DNA of 64,000 bases, taken from positions 31,806 to 95,805 of the forward strand of contig CAMDCV010000012.1 in the NCBI GenBank assembly GCA_945890645.1. The letters run 5' to 3'. The notes beneath the pieces are model-generated. The model ran no database searches and was not told the origin of the DNA. It saw only the letters and a program-made list of their open reading frames with translations. The position numbers and the translations under genes are program-made. This DNA is from Akkermansia muciniphila (lineage in GTDB: Bacteria > Verrucomicrobiota > Verrucomicrobiia > Verrucomicrobiales > Akkermansiaceae). This document shows positions 17,220 to 26,724 of this stretch, in pieces (position 1 is the first letter of the stretch; each line of letters starts with the position of its first letter).

Positions 17220-18209
17220 TTACACACGCAGCCACTGCGCGACTTCTTTGGCGTAGTAGGTGAGAATGATGTCTGCACCCGCGCGTTTGATCGCGGTGAG
17301 GGATTCGAGAATGACGGCTTTGCGATCGAGCCAACCCGCGGCGGCGGCGCTTTCGATCATCAGATATTCACCGCTGACTTGATAGGCGGCGACGGGAAGA
17401 GTGGTGTGCTGGCGGACGCTTGCAATGATATCGAGATAGGCACCAGCGGGCTTGACCATGACCATGTCGGCGCCTTCGGCTTCATCTAACATGATTTCGC
17501 GCACGGCTTCGCGAGCGTTGGCGTAGTCCATTTGATAGGTTTTTTTATCGCCGGCTTTTGGTGCGGAATCGAGCGCGCCACGGAAGGGGCCGTAGTAGGC
17601 GGATGCATACTTCGCAGAGTAACTCAGAATGGAAACATCGGTGTAGCCAGCGGCATCGAGCGAAGCACGCAGGGCGGCGACACGGCCATCCATCATGTCG
17701 CTGGGACTCACGATGTCCGCTCCGGCTTCGGCATGGCAGAGCGCTTGTTGGCAGAGAATTTCTACTGTTGCATCGTTGACGATTTCAAGGGAACCATCGG
17801 CGCGTTTTTCGACCAGACCATCGTGGCCATCGGCGTTGTAGGGATCGAGCGCGATGTCGGTGATGACGCACATTTCCGGGCAAGCCGCTTTGATGGCGCG
17901 GATCACGCGTGGAATCAGGCCATCGGGGTTGTAGCACTCGGCGGCATCCGATGTTTTGAGTGAGTCGTCTGTTTTCGGGAATAGCACCACCGCAGGCACG
18001 CCGACAGCGTGGAGCGTGAGCACTTCCGCTACCACGTCTTTTTCGCACCATCGGGTGACGCCCGGCATGGAGGCGATGGCATCGTTCTGCGTGCCTTCTT
18101 GCACGAAGAGTGGCTGCACGAAGTCGCCGGGACTGAGCACGGTTTCGCGCACCAGTGCGCGGATAGCGGCGGTGCGACGGTTGCGGCGGGGACGGATGGG
18201 TAGGTTCAT
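17220..18209 (-). CDS. hemB: delta-aminolevulinic acid dehydratase (porphobilinogen synthase)
   Basis: The 329-residue protein condenses two 5-aminolevulinate molecules to porphobilinogen in heme synthesis. Both active-site lysines are visible, in ILSYSAKYASAYYGPFR and MVMVKPAGAYLDI. The metal-site segment reads DIALDPYNADGHDG: the three Cys of zinc enzymes are replaced by Asp/Ala, which marks the Mg-dependent, plant-like class. cysS ends six bases upstream, so the two are probably co-transcribed. Confidence 0.96.
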   Translation of the reverse strand: MNLPIRPRRNRRTAAIRALVRETVLSPGDFVQPLFVQEGTQNDAIASMPGVTRWCEKDVVAEVLTLHAVGVPAVVLFPKTDDSLKTSDAAECYNPDGLIPRVIRAIKAACPEMCVITDIALDPYNADGHDGLVEKRADGSLEIVNDATVEILCQQALCHAEAGADIVSPSDMMDGRVAALRASLDAAGYTDVSILSYSAKYASAYYGPFRGALDSAPKAGDKKTYQMDYANAREAVREIMLDEAEGADMVMVKPAGAYLDIIASVRQHTTLPVAAYQVSGEYLMIESAAAAGWLDRKAVILESLTAIKRAGADIILTYYAKEVAQWLRV

Positions 18210-18215
18210 GATCGC

Positions 18216-19604
18216 TTATTTCTGGCTCAGTTCGTAGCTGTCTTTGCTGTCCTTGACGATCCATCCCAATGCGGCCAATTGATCGCGCAGGACATCGGAT
18301 TGTGCCCAGTCTCTGGCTTGTCGCACCGCAAGACGTTGGTCGGCGAGGGCGATGATGTCCTCGGGCACGGTGACAGATTTTTCCGCTTCGGGCAGGACCA
18401 GTCCAAGCGCACGCAGGAGTCGGTGGAATGCGGCCAATGCCTTCGCCGCAGCGAGGCCTTCGCATTTCACGGCTTCGCGGAGTCCTGTGAAAATCGCGCC
18501 GAGCGCACCAGCGGTATTGAGGTCGTCGTTGAGTGTGTCCCATGCGCCTTGGAATAGACCGAACTCGACCGATGTCAGCACGGCATCGGCAGGAGCTTTG
18601 GCGCTGAGTTGTTGGGCGGCCTTTGCCATTTTAAGCATCGCTTCACGCGCGGCATGCAGAGAATCAAAGGTGAAATTCAGCGGCTTGCGATAATGACCGC
18701 TGAGCAACACATAGCGCACTTCCATCGCGCTCCAGCCTTTTTCTGCGAGATCCTCTAAGGTATAAAGATTGCCGAGCGACTTCGACATTTTTCCGCCATC
18801 GACCATCAAGTGCGCGATGTGAAACCACGACGCCGCGAAGTCCCCTCCGCAAGCGCAACGGCTCTGGGCGATTTCGTTTTCGTGGTGCGGGAATACCAGA
18901 TCGACTCCACCACTGTGGAGGTCGAACGATTCGCCAAGATACTCGCGAATCATCGCCGAGCATTCAAGATGCCAACCAGGCCGACCATCGCCCCACGGAG
19001 AAGGCCAGAAATTTTTTCCATCCTCATCGCGGCGGGCTTTCCACAATACAAAGTCGCTCACGCTTTGTTTCTCGTACTCATCCGCATTCGCGCGCTGCGC
19101 CTGCGTGCGGCCGATCTCCAGTTCGCGTTCATCGAGATGCGATAGTCGCCCGTATTCCGGAAACGATGCGATGTTAAAATACACCGATCCATCCTCCGAA
19201 CTGTAGGCATGCCCCTTGGCGATCAACTCCTCGATCATCATCACTTGTTGCGGGATGTGCTCGACAGCACCCGGCTCGATGTGCGGCGGCAAGCACTGAA
19301 GCTTGTCGCAATCTTGGTGAAATTTCACCGTCCAGAAATTCGTGAATTCCGTCAGCGATTGGCCAGCGCGTTGCGATTCGCGGATGGTTTTGTCATCGAC
19401 GTCGGTCAAATTCCGCACATGCAGCGTGCGCATGCCGCTCGTTTCCAAAGTGCGACGAAAAACATCCTGCAACACGAAAGTGCGGAAATTACCGATGTGA
19501 GCGGGGCCATAAACGGTCGGACCGCAGCAGTAAAAACGGAAAGTCTGGCCGTCAATCGGCAACAAATCCTTGGTTTTTCTTGCTAGGGTATCATACAAAC
19601 GCAT
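18216..19604 (-). CDS. cysS: cysteinyl-tRNA synthetase
   Basis: The 462-residue class I synthetase charges tRNA-Cys. Visible motifs are YCCGPTVYGPAHIGN (zinc Cys and HIGH-type motif as HIGN), WHLECSAM and FPHHENEIAQS (remaining zinc ligands), and KMSKS. Length and domain order are normal, with the anticodon-binding helical region after residue ~310. It is followed by hemB at six bases. Confidence 0.97.
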   Translation of the reverse strand: MRLYDTLARKTKDLLPIDGQTFRFYCCGPTVYGPAHIGNFRTFVLQDVFRRTLETSGMRTLHVRNLTDVDDKTIRESQRAGQSLTEFTNFWTVKFHQDCDKLQCLPPHIEPGAVEHIPQQVMMIEELIAKGHAYSSEDGSVYFNIASFPEYGRLSHLDERELEIGRTQAQRANADEYEKQSVSDFVLWKARRDEDGKNFWPSPWGDGRPGWHLECSAMIREYLGESFDLHSGGVDLVFPHHENEIAQSRCACGGDFAASWFHIAHLMVDGGKMSKSLGNLYTLEDLAEKGWSAMEVRYVLLSGHYRKPLNFTFDSLHAAREAMLKMAKAAQQLSAKAPADAVLTSVEFGLFQGAWDTLNDDLNTAGALGAIFTGLREAVKCEGLAAAKALAAFHRLLRALGLVLPEAEKSVTVPEDIIALADQRLAVRQARDWAQSDVLRDQLAALGWIVKDSKDSYELSQK

Positions 19605-19779
19605 GCGTTTCCCTAACGCCGGGGGTGGCTTCTGGCAAGCATGGCGTGGCGAGCGGGGTGAAATTTTTTGAAAAAACGAAGATTCTTCTTGCCAAATGGT
19701 TCGAATTTGTCCAATTTCCGCCCCCGCCCGCTGTCAAAAGCGCTTTGGCACAACCTTCATTCAACTTACTCACTTTATT

Positions 19780-20031
19780 ATGGCCGTTGCATTACGTCTT
19801 ACTCGCCAGGGATCCGCAGACCGTCCCTATTACAAAATCATTGCCGTGGATAGCCGCGTGCGTCGTGATGGCCGTTTCATCGAACAACTCGGCACCTACG
19901 ACCCGATGAAAGAGGGCGTAAACTACGAGATCGATCTCGCAGTAGCAGACAAATGGCTGGGCACTGGCGCAAAACCTTCGGATACCGTTAAGTCGATCAT
20001 CCGCAAGGCACGCACTGCTGCTACTAAATAA
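19780..20031 (+). CDS. rpsP: 30S ribosomal protein S16
   Basis: The 83-residue protein matches S16 along its whole length: [12 protein letters not shown], then [28 protein letters not shown], then [13 protein letters not shown]. It binds 16S rRNA during assembly of the small subunit. The usual partners rimM and trmD do not follow; the gene is ended by a strong terminator and so stands alone here. In-frame ATG codons upstream do not encode S16-like sequence. Confidence 0.97.
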   Translation: MAVALRLTRQGSADRPYYKIIAVDSRVRRDGRFIEQLGTYDPMKEGVNYEIDLAVADKWLGTGAKPSDTVKSIIRKARTAATK

Positions 20032-20052
20032 TTTTCCCGTAGATTTCTTTTA

Positions 20053-20082
20053 CGCCCGTCTGTTTGCAGACGGGCGTTTTTT
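20053..20082 (+). terminator. intrinsic terminator of rpsP
   Basis: The stem CGCCCGTCTG/CAGACGGGCG with a four-base loop is followed by a run of six T. It lies 21 bases after the rpsP stop codon. Confidence 0.93.
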
Positions 20083-20159
20083 ATGTTTTTCCCGAAAATG
20101 CGGGTAATACCCCAAATGCCGACTTGACCGATGAAGCGATTGCCGTAGTCTCTGCATTC

Positions 20160-21035
20160 ATGAATCGTCTCCTCCAAATTCTCCTGCGTGCACTTGTTGT
20201 CGCAGCGACCTCTGCCACCGCGTATGCGCAGTTGGGTGTGGACATCCGGATGAATCAATCTCAATACCTAGCAGGTGAAGCTGTATTGATTGCGGTTACG
20301 ATCACTAACCACACCGGAAGTGACGTGATTCTTGCTAGTAACGGTCGCACGCCATGGCTCGACATGGTGGTCAAGCGCAGTAGTGGTGAACCCGCCACTG
20401 CACTCGGTCGCACCAACTTCGGCGCTGTGAAAATCGCCTCCGGCCAAACAATGAGCAAGACCATCGACATTTCTGGTCTCTACAACTTACGCGAAGCGGG
20501 TTCCTACTCGGTATCCGCCCTCGTGCGCAATGGTCCGGATAGCAATGGCTTTGTCTCCAATCGTTTGTTGTTCAGTTCCGCCAACGTTCGCCCCGACTGG
20601 AGTCAAAAAGTTGGAGTTCCCGGTCAACCAGGAAAAACTCACGAATTCCGGGTAATTAATTTCACCAGCGCTTCGAAATCGATGATTTACGCACAAGTCG
20701 TAGATAGCAAAACGGGGCTTTCCCTGCAAACCCTCAACCTCGGGCAGGCCTTACTTTTCCGCAAGCCGCAGGCCGCCGTGGACCGCGCTCAAACACTCAA
20801 CGTGCTCTACCTTGCGACTCCGGAATTCTACATTCACGCGCGCATCGATGTGCAGGGTCGTTTTCTCGGTCGTGAACTTCACAAACGCGGAGCTGACGGA
20901 GATCCTCGTCTTGTGACTTTTGCGGATGGCTCAGTCAAAGTGGCTGGCTCGATCCCATATGATGTCAAAGCAGAAGCGGTGGCACGCGGGAAAATCCGCA
21001 AAGCTTCCGAACGTCCTGCTTACACTTATAATTAA
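20160..21035 (+). CDS. exported protein of unknown function, Ig-like N-terminal domain
   Basis: The 291-residue protein has a Sec signal peptide ending near TAYA-QLG. Residues ~25-130 have the alternating strand pattern of an immunoglobulin-like beta-sandwich (YLAGEAVLIAVTITNHTGSDVIL), common in exported proteins that bind surfaces or proteases. The second half is beta-rich with no recognised motif. It precedes the amidase gene by 73 bases, including a small hairpin, and may belong to the same cell-envelope group. No family name can be given with confidence. Confidence 0.65.
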   Translation: MNRLLQILLRALVVAATSATAYAQLGVDIRMNQSQYLAGEAVLIAVTITNHTGSDVILASNGRTPWLDMVVKRSSGEPATALGRTNFGAVKIASGQTMSKTIDISGLYNLREAGSYSVSALVRNGPDSNGFVSNRLLFSSANVRPDWSQKVGVPGQPGKTHEFRVINFTSASKSMIYAQVVDSKTGLSLQTLNLGQALLFRKPQAAVDRAQTLNVLYLATPEFYIHARIDVQGRFLGRELHKRGADGDPRLVTFADGSVKVAGSIPYDVKAEAVARGKIRKASERPAYTYN

Positions 21036-21066
21036 GTTTTAACGAATTATCAATTTCAGTAAAATA

Positions 21067-21090
21067 AAATTGCAAGCTTGCCTGCAATTT
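21067..21090. repeat. short hairpin between the exported-protein gene and the amidase gene
   Basis: The arms AAATTGCA and TGCAATTT are perfect inverted repeats around an eight-base loop. There is no T-run, so a terminator role for the upstream gene is uncertain. Confidence 0.4.
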
Positions 21091-21108
21091 GCTTATCTGG
21101 CCCCAAGT

Positions 21109-21714
21109 ATGAAAACATTTTTCCGATTCTCCCTTCCCTGCGCGCTGTGGTTGCTCGTGTTGAGCCCCTTACAAGCCCGCTATTTTAGCACCGTCGTGAT
21201 CGACCCGGGACACGGGGGACATGACAAAGGCTGCCAATGGGGCCGCGTGTACGAGAAGCACTTGTGCCTCGATACCTCGTTGCGCCTCGAAAACACCCTA
21301 AAAAGTAAGGGCTATCGCACCGCCGTGTTGCGCCGAAGCGATTACTTTATTTCCTTACCGCAGCGAGTTTCCATGGCATCAAAATTCCGCAGTGCCATCT
21401 TCGTCAGCGTTCATTACAATTTTACATGGCGTCAAGAAGCCAGCGGCATTGAAACCTTCTATCACTCTGCCGAAAGTCGCTCTCTTGCCACCTACGTGCA
21501 AAATGGCATGCTCAAACGCGTTCGCGGGGTCAATCGCGGTGCCAAATTCGCCCGCTATTATGTGATTCGCAACACAAAAATGCCCTCCATTCTCGTCGAG
21601 TGCGGCTTTGTGAGCAATCAAGGCGAACGCGATAAAATGCGCAAAGCGTGGTACCGTCAAGCCGTTGCTGATGGCATCGCCGATGGCATTTCCACTTTCC
21701 GCAGTCGCGGTTGA
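21109..21714 (+). CDS. N-acetylmuramoyl-L-alanine amidase, Amidase_3 type
   Basis: The 201-residue exported enzyme cleaves the bond between N-acetylmuramic acid and the stem peptide in the periplasm. After a signal peptide (to ~residue 23), the catalytic domain shows VVIDPGHGGHD (first His), VYEKHL (Glu), VSVHYNF (second His) and ILVECGFVSN (catalytic Glu), matching Amidase_3/AmiC enzymes. There is no separate cell-wall-binding domain. The next gene overlaps its stop (TGATG), implying coupled translation. Confidence 0.9.
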   Translation: MKTFFRFSLPCALWLLVLSPLQARYFSTVVIDPGHGGHDKGCQWGRVYEKHLCLDTSLRLENTLKSKGYRTAVLRRSDYFISLPQRVSMASKFRSAIFVSVHYNFTWRQEASGIETFYHSAESRSLATYVQNGMLKRVRGVNRGAKFARYYVIRNTKMPSILVECGFVSNQGERDKMRKAWYRQAVADGIADGISTFRSRG

Positions 21715-21992
21715 TGAAGTATCTTTGTCCCACTTGTGATAAAGAAGTTGCAGTCGGGACTCACTGTCCCCGCTGCACCAAAATAAGCTCGCCTAAACCA
21801 CGCGAGCGCAAATCGTGGGAACAAGAAGAAACCGCTGATGGGCTCGATTTGCCAGATGAAGATTTTGATTACGATGACTTCATCGCTCGCGAATTTGGCA
21901 AAGCTCCCCATCGCAAAACCAGCATTGCTTGGTATTGGTATCTCGTGGCAGTTGCGCTACTCACCTTAATGATCATCGGAATTTTCCGTTAG
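21714..21992 (+). CDS. small zinc-ribbon membrane protein
   Basis: The 92-residue protein begins with two CxxC knuckles (CPTC and CPRC, residues ~5-22) that form a rubredoxin-like zinc ribbon. An acidic linker (DEDFDYDD) and one C-terminal membrane helix (YWYLVAVALLTLMIIGIF) follow. The start ATG overlaps the amidase stop. Such zinc-ribbon/single-helix proteins are common but their functions are unknown; coupling suggests an envelope-related role. Confidence 0.75.
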   Translation: MKYLCPTCDKEVAVGTHCPRCTKISSPKPRERKSWEQEETADGLDLPDEDFDYDDFIAREFGKAPHRKTSIAWYWYLVAVALLTLMIIGIFR

Positions 21993-22009
21993 ATAGCCTC
22001 CTCTTTTTT

Positions 22010-22468
22010 ATGCCATCGATTTTTCACACCAGCACTCCACTCGCCGCAAGTGCGGAAACCATGTTCGCGTTCCATAGCGATCCGCACAATCTCTCTCATG
22101 TCATGCCGCCGACGATGAAAGTCACGAAGCTCGAGACGGAACTTCCTGCAAAGGAAGGGGGTTACATCAAAATCCATTGCCGTGACTGGGGCTTTATCCC
22201 GATGCATTGGATCTGCCGGTGGAAGACGGTGCAGCCTCCTCGCTTGCTGGTCGATGAAATGATCCAAGGTCCCTTTGCCATTTTTGTACACGAGCATCGA
22301 TTCGATGCGGATGGACCAAACCGCTGTATCATGCACGATACGATCACCTACCAATGGGGCAGCTCGTGGTGGGGTCGTATTGTATCAGAAATTGGTGTGC
22401 GACTTTATCTAACGATTCTTTTCTGCTACCGCCATCATCGAACGCGAAAATGGGTCGCGCAGCTGTGA
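22010..22468 (+). CDS. SRPBCC-fold protein
   Basis: The 152-residue protein has the helix-grip pattern of the SRPBCC superfamily: IFHTSTPLAASAETMFAFHSDPHNLSHVMPP at the start, ILVDEMI-like strands in the middle (LLVDEMIQGPF), and TITYQWG followed by a C-terminal helix. It resembles bacterial cell-division-inhibitor or cyclase-like SRPBCC proteins that bind hydrophobic ligands. It starts 17 bases after the zinc-ribbon gene and may be in the same operon. Its ligand cannot be inferred. Confidence 0.75.
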   Translation: MPSIFHTSTPLAASAETMFAFHSDPHNLSHVMPPTMKVTKLETELPAKEGGYIKIHCRDWGFIPMHWICRWKTVQPPRLLVDEMIQGPFAIFVHEHRFDADGPNRCIMHDTITYQWGSSWWGRIVSEIGVRLYLTILFCYRHHRTRKWVAQL

Positions 22469-22538
22469 GACGATTCGCCATCAAATTTACAGAGCATTTA
22501 CACACAGATCTTGGATTGGGGGGTATTATTCTAGCGTT

Positions 22539-23051
22539 ATGAAAATACAACACATCTTTAAATCCATGGCCTTCCTCATTGTTGGAGGAACAACAGCATT
22601 TGCCCAAATCCCGGAAAACCCCCACGTGGACATGCCGATCTTCTTGCGCGATGCACAGGCAGCGGCAGCCCACCGCGTGGATCGCGTGATCAGTCAGGAA
22701 AAATTTCTCGCAATGGCGGCGGAGAAAGGCACCATCGTGCTCGATGCTCGCAGTGCTGACAAGTTTGCCATGCTGCATGTCAAAGGCGCGACGAGCCTAC
22801 CCTTTACAGACTTTTCTGAAGCATCACTGGCAAAAGTATTGCCCGATAAAAACGCGCGCATTCTGATCTATTGCAACAACAATTTTGATAACGCACCGAT
22901 TGCCATGGTGGGCAAAGCAGGTGGCGCTGCCTTGAATCTATCGACATTGGTTTCCCTCCGCACCTACGGCTACACGAACGTGTATGAGCTAGGCGGCTAC
23001 ATTGATGTGAAGCAATCGAAGCTCCCCTTCGCGGGAACTGATGTGAAATAG
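22539..23051 (+). CDS. exported rhodanese-domain protein
   Basis: The 170-residue protein has a signal peptide (ending ...AFAQIPEN) and a rhodanese domain: IVLDARSADKFAMLHVKGATSLPF, then the active-site loop ILIYCNNNFDNAP with the catalytic Cys, then YGYTNVYELGGYIDV. Rhodanese domains transfer sulfane sulfur or sense anions. The loop after Cys is longer than in classic thiosulfate sulfurtransferases. It is probably a periplasmic single-gene unit. Confidence 0.85.
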   Translation: MKIQHIFKSMAFLIVGGTTAFAQIPENPHVDMPIFLRDAQAAAAHRVDRVISQEKFLAMAAEKGTIVLDARSADKFAMLHVKGATSLPFTDFSEASLAKVLPDKNARILIYCNNNFDNAPIAMVGKAGGAALNLSTLVSLRTYGYTNVYELGGYIDVKQSKLPFAGTDVK

Positions 23052-23107
23052 GTCACAAGAACAGGCTTGTCGGCCGTTGGGAGTTCATTCACGCTCACCA
23101 AGTGCCG

Positions 23108-24820
23108 ATGTCTAACGTCGATGATGATCATCCTGCCGTCGAGAAAGCAAAACCTGCTTCGCGATGGATCTGTTATGCGCCAATTCTAGCGATCATTCTG
23201 GCCAGTGCGGCGGCGCATCTATGGTGCGTGCATTCGCAATTTTATCTCGATGATCTATGGCAAATCCGCGATAACGATCTCATCCGCGAGTCACGTCCGT
23301 GGGAAAATCCTCTGGTGAGTTGGTTCTATCTCAGCCTGATCGCACAGACGAAAATATTCGGCATGTCGTCGATTGCGATCCACGCGGTCAATTGGATCCT
23401 GCACACCGCTGTCGCCTGCGTCATTTATCTTTCCGCCCGTGATTACATGCAGGATCGCGCCTACAAACAGGCCGCGCTATTTGGGGCTTTGCTTTTCGCC
23501 GTCCATCCTCTCGGAAGTGAAATCCCCAACTATGCTCGTACACAGGATTTGGCTTGGGTCACTTTGTTTTCCTTACTCGCCGCGTGGCAATTTTATCGAT
23601 TTCAATCGATGCGAAAATGGCGCAATCTCATTATCTCCGTGCTTTGTATCGCCGGAGCCACTTGTTCCAAGGGACCAGGATTCTTTCACGCGATGATGAT
23701 GGTTGGCGTGGTTGGGATCGCGATGATGGCTACTCATTATCGGGATTTTTTCCACCTTCATCGGCGGCGTTTTTGGTTGTTGTTGGCCGGAATCGCTTTG
23801 TTAGTCATTGTCACGATTCCCATCAATCCATGGCTCAAACTGACAGGAAATTTGGGCTCTCCTCGCTCCATCGGCCATGCATTTACTGTAGCGCGAGTTT
23901 TTTGGGAATTCACGTGGCGTGGTTTTATTCCCAAGGATCTATCAGCCGATCACCACATCGCAGAAACTTTGGTTCGTCCAGGTGAGGGATGGTGGGGAGT
24001 TGCTGATGACGTGGCTTGGATGTCGATGATTGGCATGCTGCTCTTTGCAATCGTATCACTTGTTTTGTGTTGGCGAAAAGGCAGTCGGGTCTTTGGCATG
24101 TGCCTTTTATTGTATGTGGGCTCCATGTTGCTTCGGTTTTTGTATTTCGTTCCGGAATACATGCCCGAGTATCGCGTTTACCCAGGCTTACCATGGTTTT
24201 GCTTGGCATTAGCCATTGCACTGACGGTATTCTGGCGCTGGCTCGGTGCAAAGAAAGGATGGATACCGGCTGCCATTTTGTTAGGAGTTTTTGCATTTCT
24301 TTCAGCCAAGCGTTCTTTCCAATGGCATGATCTCAATGTGCTGATGGCGCATGTGTTAGAAAAATATCCCGGACAAATGCGCGCGATATGGGTCTTGCAA
24401 CGCAACGATATTGACCAAGGAAATTGGCAGGCGGTGATTGATCGACACGAAACATTGTATCCGCGAGTCAAGGAAAGATATTTTGCTGAAATGCGCGCCA
24501 ACCTGCCGAATCGTGAGATGCTGACTGGACACTTTGCGTTGTCAGAAGTCGGCTGCACCGGAATTTATGCACGGGCAGTAGCTCATCAACGAGGCGCGGC
24601 AGCCGGCATGCGTGTGATCAATCAGTTGGAAATGTACATGCGTGCTCTGCGTCTTGACCCAGTGGATCATCGACTCCATTGGGTCACGTTTGAGCATATG
24701 AAAGGATTAGTACTTGAGGCGTCGGGCGATTATGCAGGGGCCGTAGAGTGGATCGGGCGCAGCGACGTGGGGCACGATCGCAAACTTGATTTGCAACGCG
24801 TGCAGGAAAAAATGCGCTAG
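23108..24820 (+). CDS. polytopic membrane protein, GT-C/PMT-like glycosyltransferase candidate
   Basis: The 570-residue protein has about eleven membrane helices followed by a soluble C-terminus of ~170 residues that looks helical and TPR-like. The first periplasmic loop carries FYLDDLWQIRDND, with an Asp-Asp pair like the catalytic DD/DE motif of GT-C enzymes, and FAVHPLGSEIPNYARTQDL resembles the same region in TMTC/PMT-type mannosyltransferases. A role in adding sugars from a lipid carrier to exported proteins or glycans is inferred. A GTG six bases upstream is an alternative start. Confidence 0.65.
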   Translation: MSNVDDDHPAVEKAKPASRWICYAPILAIILASAAAHLWCVHSQFYLDDLWQIRDNDLIRESRPWENPLVSWFYLSLIAQTKIFGMSSIAIHAVNWILHTAVACVIYLSARDYMQDRAYKQAALFGALLFAVHPLGSEIPNYARTQDLAWVTLFSLLAAWQFYRFQSMRKWRNLIISVLCIAGATCSKGPGFFHAMMMVGVVGIAMMATHYRDFFHLHRRRFWLLLAGIALLVIVTIPINPWLKLTGNLGSPRSIGHAFTVARVFWEFTWRGFIPKDLSADHHIAETLVRPGEGWWGVADDVAWMSMIGMLLFAIVSLVLCWRKGSRVFGMCLLLYVGSMLLRFLYFVPEYMPEYRVYPGLPWFCLALAIALTVFWRWLGAKKGWIPAAILLGVFAFLSAKRSFQWHDLNVLMAHVLEKYPGQMRAIWVLQRNDIDQGNWQAVIDRHETLYPRVKERYFAEMRANLPNREMLTGHFALSEVGCTGIYARAVAHQRGAAAGMRVINQLEMYMRALRLDPVDHRLHWVTFEHMKGLVLEASGDYAGAVEWIGRSDVGHDRKLDLQRVQEKMR

Positions 24821-24882
24821 ACCATTGGCTAGCTGCCGTGATTTGCATTGAATTTCATCCCTCGCAATGCTTACATTTCGGC

Positions 24883-25314
24883 ATGAGTGATTCTTTGACA
24901 CTTTTGGGCAATTCGCAAACGCAATGGCCACAGTCTCCTGATGACGCGAAGCTCGAAACCTTTCCCAATCGCAGCCCGCAACATCACTACTGGGTGCATC
25001 TTGATTTTCCTGAATTTTCTTCGTTGTGTCCCGTTACCGGACAGCCCGACACCGCACGTATTCAAATCCGTTACGTGCCGAACCAAATTTGTGTGGAAAC
25101 GAAATCACTGAAATTTTATCTCACTTCCTTTCGCAATTCCAAAGCCTTCAACGAAGAAATCATCAATCGTATCCTCGCCGATCTAGTGGCGGTCTTAGAT
25201 CCGAAGGAAGTCGTGGTGCGTGGCGATTTCTCCCCTCGTGGCGGCATTTCCCTCACAGCACAGGCCGCTCACCCAGTAGCACAATGGCAAGGACTTTCGA
25301 TTGATCATCGCTAA
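24883..25314 (+). CDS. queF: NADPH-dependent 7-cyano-7-deazaguanine reductase, type I
   Basis: The 143-residue enzyme reduces preQ0 to preQ1 in queuosine synthesis. The catalytic Cys sits in FSSLCPVTGQPD, followed by QICVETKSLKFYLTSFRN (the QueF substrate-binding motif) and FSPRGGI. Length is that of the unimodular type I enzyme. No preQ1 riboswitch was recognised in the 62 bases upstream, and no other queuosine gene is adjacent. Confidence 0.95.
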   Translation: MSDSLTLLGNSQTQWPQSPDDAKLETFPNRSPQHHYWVHLDFPEFSSLCPVTGQPDTARIQIRYVPNQICVETKSLKFYLTSFRNSKAFNEEIINRILADLVAVLDPKEVVVRGDFSPRGGISLTAQAAHPVAQWQGLSIDHR

Positions 25315-25395
25315 GATGATTTCATCAAATCGATCAAGCTGGCGCTCCCTGATTCATGCTTGCGGCATTGTAAGCCCGCTTGTAAAGTCCGCGGC

Positions 25396-26709
25396 GTGAG
25401 TTCTACCTCTTATGGAATCGGTTTAGCAGGCTGCGGCACCGTCGGCACAGGCGTGATCCGCGCTCTGCATCGCAATGGCGCCTTGATCCAACAACGCAGC
25501 GGCAGCGAAATGCAATTGGAAGTGAAACGCATTCTCGTGCGTGACCTCGATAAATCCCGCCATGAAACCGTCGCCCCTGCCCTGCTCACCACCGACTGGC
25601 AATCGCTTGTCGATGACCCTGAGATTGCCATCGTAGTGGAACTCATAGGCGGCACCGGGCTGGCCTATGATATTGTGGCTCGTGCTCTCACTCTCGGTAA
25701 ACCGGTCGTCACCGGCAACAAAGCGCTACTCGCCGAACGCGGCACGGAGCTTTTTGCACTATCGAAAATACACAACACGCCCATCCATTTTGAAGCTGCT
25801 GTGGCCGGCGGTATACCTATCATCAAAACCGTGCAAGAAGCCTTCATCGGCAATCGCATCAAAGCGATGTGCGGCATCATCAATGGCACTAGCAATTACA
25901 TTTTGCAACGGATGTCGGAAGCCCGACTCGACTTCGCCACCGCTCTGCAAGAAGCGCAATCGCTTGGCTACGCGGAAGCGGATCCTACACTCGATGTCAA
26001 TGGATGGGATGCCGCCCATAAAGCGATTCTGTTAGCCACGCTGGCGTATGGCTTTCCGATTTCCCCGACTGAGATTCATGTCGTTGGCATCGAACAAGTG
26101 AAACCCATCGACATCGATTTCGCGAAACAACTCGGCTATGTGGTGAAATTGTTAGCCGTCATCCGCGAGCACGATGATGACGCGATTGAGCTACGCTTGC
26201 AGCCATCGTTTGTCAGCAAGAGCCACATTCTCGCTTCAGTGAATGGAGTTTTCAATGCCGTGGCAGTGAACGGTGATGGCGTCGGTGAATCACTGTTCTA
26301 CGGGCGCGGTGCTGGGGAAGATCCCACTGCTTCCGCCGTTGTCGCCGACCTAGTCGAAGCGGCTCGCTCACTCGCGCATGAACTTCCCCACCGCGGATTC
26401 CTGCCATGGGGCAAACAAGGACGACTCCTACCCATCGAAGAAACCAGCACCGCGTACTACGTTCGCTTCGACGTCACGGACAGACCCGGCGTAGTTGCAG
26501 AAATTGCCACCGTACTCGCGGAACATCGCATCGGCATCAGCGGCACGCACTCTCCCGTGAACCCTGAAAACCCCGACGCAGCCTTCGTCGATATGGTTTT
26601 CCTCCTACACAGTTGTCCCTTCGGCCTACTCCAAAAAGCCCTACAAAAAATCGCCCACCTCGATTGCGTCAACTCCGCGCCAGTCGTGTTTCGTATTGAG
26701 CAACTCTAA
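25396..26709 (+). CDS. hom: homoserine dehydrogenase with ACT domain
   Basis: The 437-residue enzyme reduces aspartate semialdehyde to homoserine for threonine and methionine synthesis. It shows an NAD(P)-binding GLAGCGTVGTGVI, VTGNKALLA, the homoserine-binding core FEAAVAGGIPIIKTVQE, GIINGTSNYIL and EADPTLDVNGWDAAHK. A C-terminal ACT domain (YYVRFDVTDRPGVVAEIATVLAEHRIGI) suggests feedback control by threonine. GTG at 25396 puts the nucleotide motif at the usual distance from the start; an in-frame TTG upstream was rejected. Confidence 0.95.
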   Translation: MSSTSYGIGLAGCGTVGTGVIRALHRNGALIQQRSGSEMQLEVKRILVRDLDKSRHETVAPALLTTDWQSLVDDPEIAIVVELIGGTGLAYDIVARALTLGKPVVTGNKALLAERGTELFALSKIHNTPIHFEAAVAGGIPIIKTVQEAFIGNRIKAMCGIINGTSNYILQRMSEARLDFATALQEAQSLGYAEADPTLDVNGWDAAHKAILLATLAYGFPISPTEIHVVGIEQVKPIDIDFAKQLGYVVKLLAVIREHDDDAIELRLQPSFVSKSHILASVNGVFNAVAVNGDGVGESLFYGRGAGEDPTASAVVADLVEAARSLAHELPHRGFLPWGKQGRLLPIEETSTAYYVRFDVTDRPGVVAEIATVLAEHRIGISGTHSPVNPENPDAAFVDMVFLLHSCPFGLLQKALQKIAHLDCVNSAPVVFRIEQL

Positions 26710-26724
26710 CAATAATCACCATTC

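Noticed and set aside
17785..18543. 252-codon frame on the minus strand spanning hemB and cysS
   Set aside because: It overlaps two well-identified genes in another frame and encodes an Arg/Pro/His-rich chain without a motif.
19735..19755. sigma-54-like TGGCAC element upstream of rpsP
   Set aside because: The TTGC half at the required spacing is missing, and rpsP is not expected to use sigma-54.
24821..24882. possible preQ1 riboswitch before queF
   Set aside because: The short leader has no recognisable preQ1 aptamer pattern (no C-rich loop paired with an A-rich tail).
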